From positions 1 through 14,367 of the forward strand of contig CAZBUH010000046.1 in assembly GCA_964495095.1 (NCBI GenBank): a stretch of 14,367 nucleotides of DNA, read 5' to 3'. Shown piece after piece: positions 14,352 through 14,367 of the stretch. Under the pieces are notes generated by a model, which searched no databases, was not told where the DNA came from, and saw nothing but the letters and a program-made list of their open reading frames with translations. Position 1 is the first letter of the stretch. The number at the start of each line of letters is the position of its first letter. This stretch comes from CAZBUH01 sp964495095 (GTDB lineage: Bacteria > Bacillota > Clostridia > Oscillospirales > Oscillospiraceae). The translations under genes were made by a program, and so were the position numbers.

Positions 14352-14367
14352 CGGGGTGTGGCGAAGC
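14352..14367 (+). tRNA. tRNA-Pro, 5' end only (cut by window edge)
   Basis: CGGGGTGTGGCGAAGC reads as tRNA positions 1-16: acceptor strand CGGGGTG, T8, G9, D-stem GCGA, A14, G15. Starting with C1 and CGGGG is typical of bacterial tRNA-Pro and rules out most other tRNAs. The consensus promoter just upstream fits a stable RNA gene. The anticodon is outside the window, so the isotype is a best guess. Confidence 0.6.

Noticed and set aside
1..14367. Mobile element, phage or CRISPR array
   Set aside because: No transposase or integrase frame, terminal repeats, attachment-site duplication or regularly spaced repeats were seen on either strand; the tRNA at the right edge is cut, so an integration site there cannot be judged.

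Overview
The window looks like chromosome from a Gram-positive anaerobe of the Clostridia, most like the Oscillospiraceae/Ruminococcaceae. The reasons are: lipoproteins and a low-molecular-weight PBP with Gram-positive signal peptides, strong GGAGG-type ribosome sites, frequent GTG/TTG starts, compact operons closed by U-tailed hairpins, and moderately GC-rich coding sequence that still uses many ATA (Ile) and AGG (Arg) codons. I see no phage genes, transposase, integrase or CRISPR array. This is ordinary chromosome holding a few unusual proteins.

Left part (1-1886). The end of a small membrane-protein gene converges on a D-Ala-D-Ala carboxypeptidase gene (minus strand). One hairpin at 239-282 lies between them and can serve both. 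The carboxypeptidase has a good sigma-A-type promoter at 1824-1853 and a roughly 95-nt leader that can fold.

Operon A (1887-5760, plus). It runs comEA-like DNA-binding membrane protein, OmpR/PhoB-family response regulator, sensor histidine kinase, then a lipoprotein with three GerMN-like repeats. Genes are 13 nt apart or overlap, and a strong terminator follows. Response regulator, kinase and GerMN lipoprotein in that order recall the actinobacterial MtrA-MtrB-LpqB arrangement, so the lipoprotein may modulate the kinase from outside the membrane.

Centre (5907-11302). A minus-strand rhomboid-fold protein lacks the GxSG serine and the partner histidine and ends in a Cys/His-rich, probably zinc-binding tail: a likely pseudoprotease. 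Divergent from it is operon B: metK (SAM synthetase), rlmB/trmH-like 23S rRNA 2'-O-methyltransferase (a SAM user), and a 751-residue membrane protein. The last has the eight-helix, two-loop plan of a P1B-type ATPase but lacks the CPC, TGE, DKTGT and GDGxND motifs. I read it as an intact pseudo-ATPase with a long acidic N-terminal tail, and it is the most novel item here.

Right part (11303-14367). An EF-G-like translational GTPase with its own promoter is followed by a small lipoprotein of unknown function and a strong terminator. The window ends with a consensus promoter (TTGACA-17-TATAAT) and the first 16 nt of what looks like tRNA-Pro.

Two membrane proteins, encoded back to back, have kept enzyme folds while apparently losing catalytic residues. 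Whether they work together cannot be told from this window.
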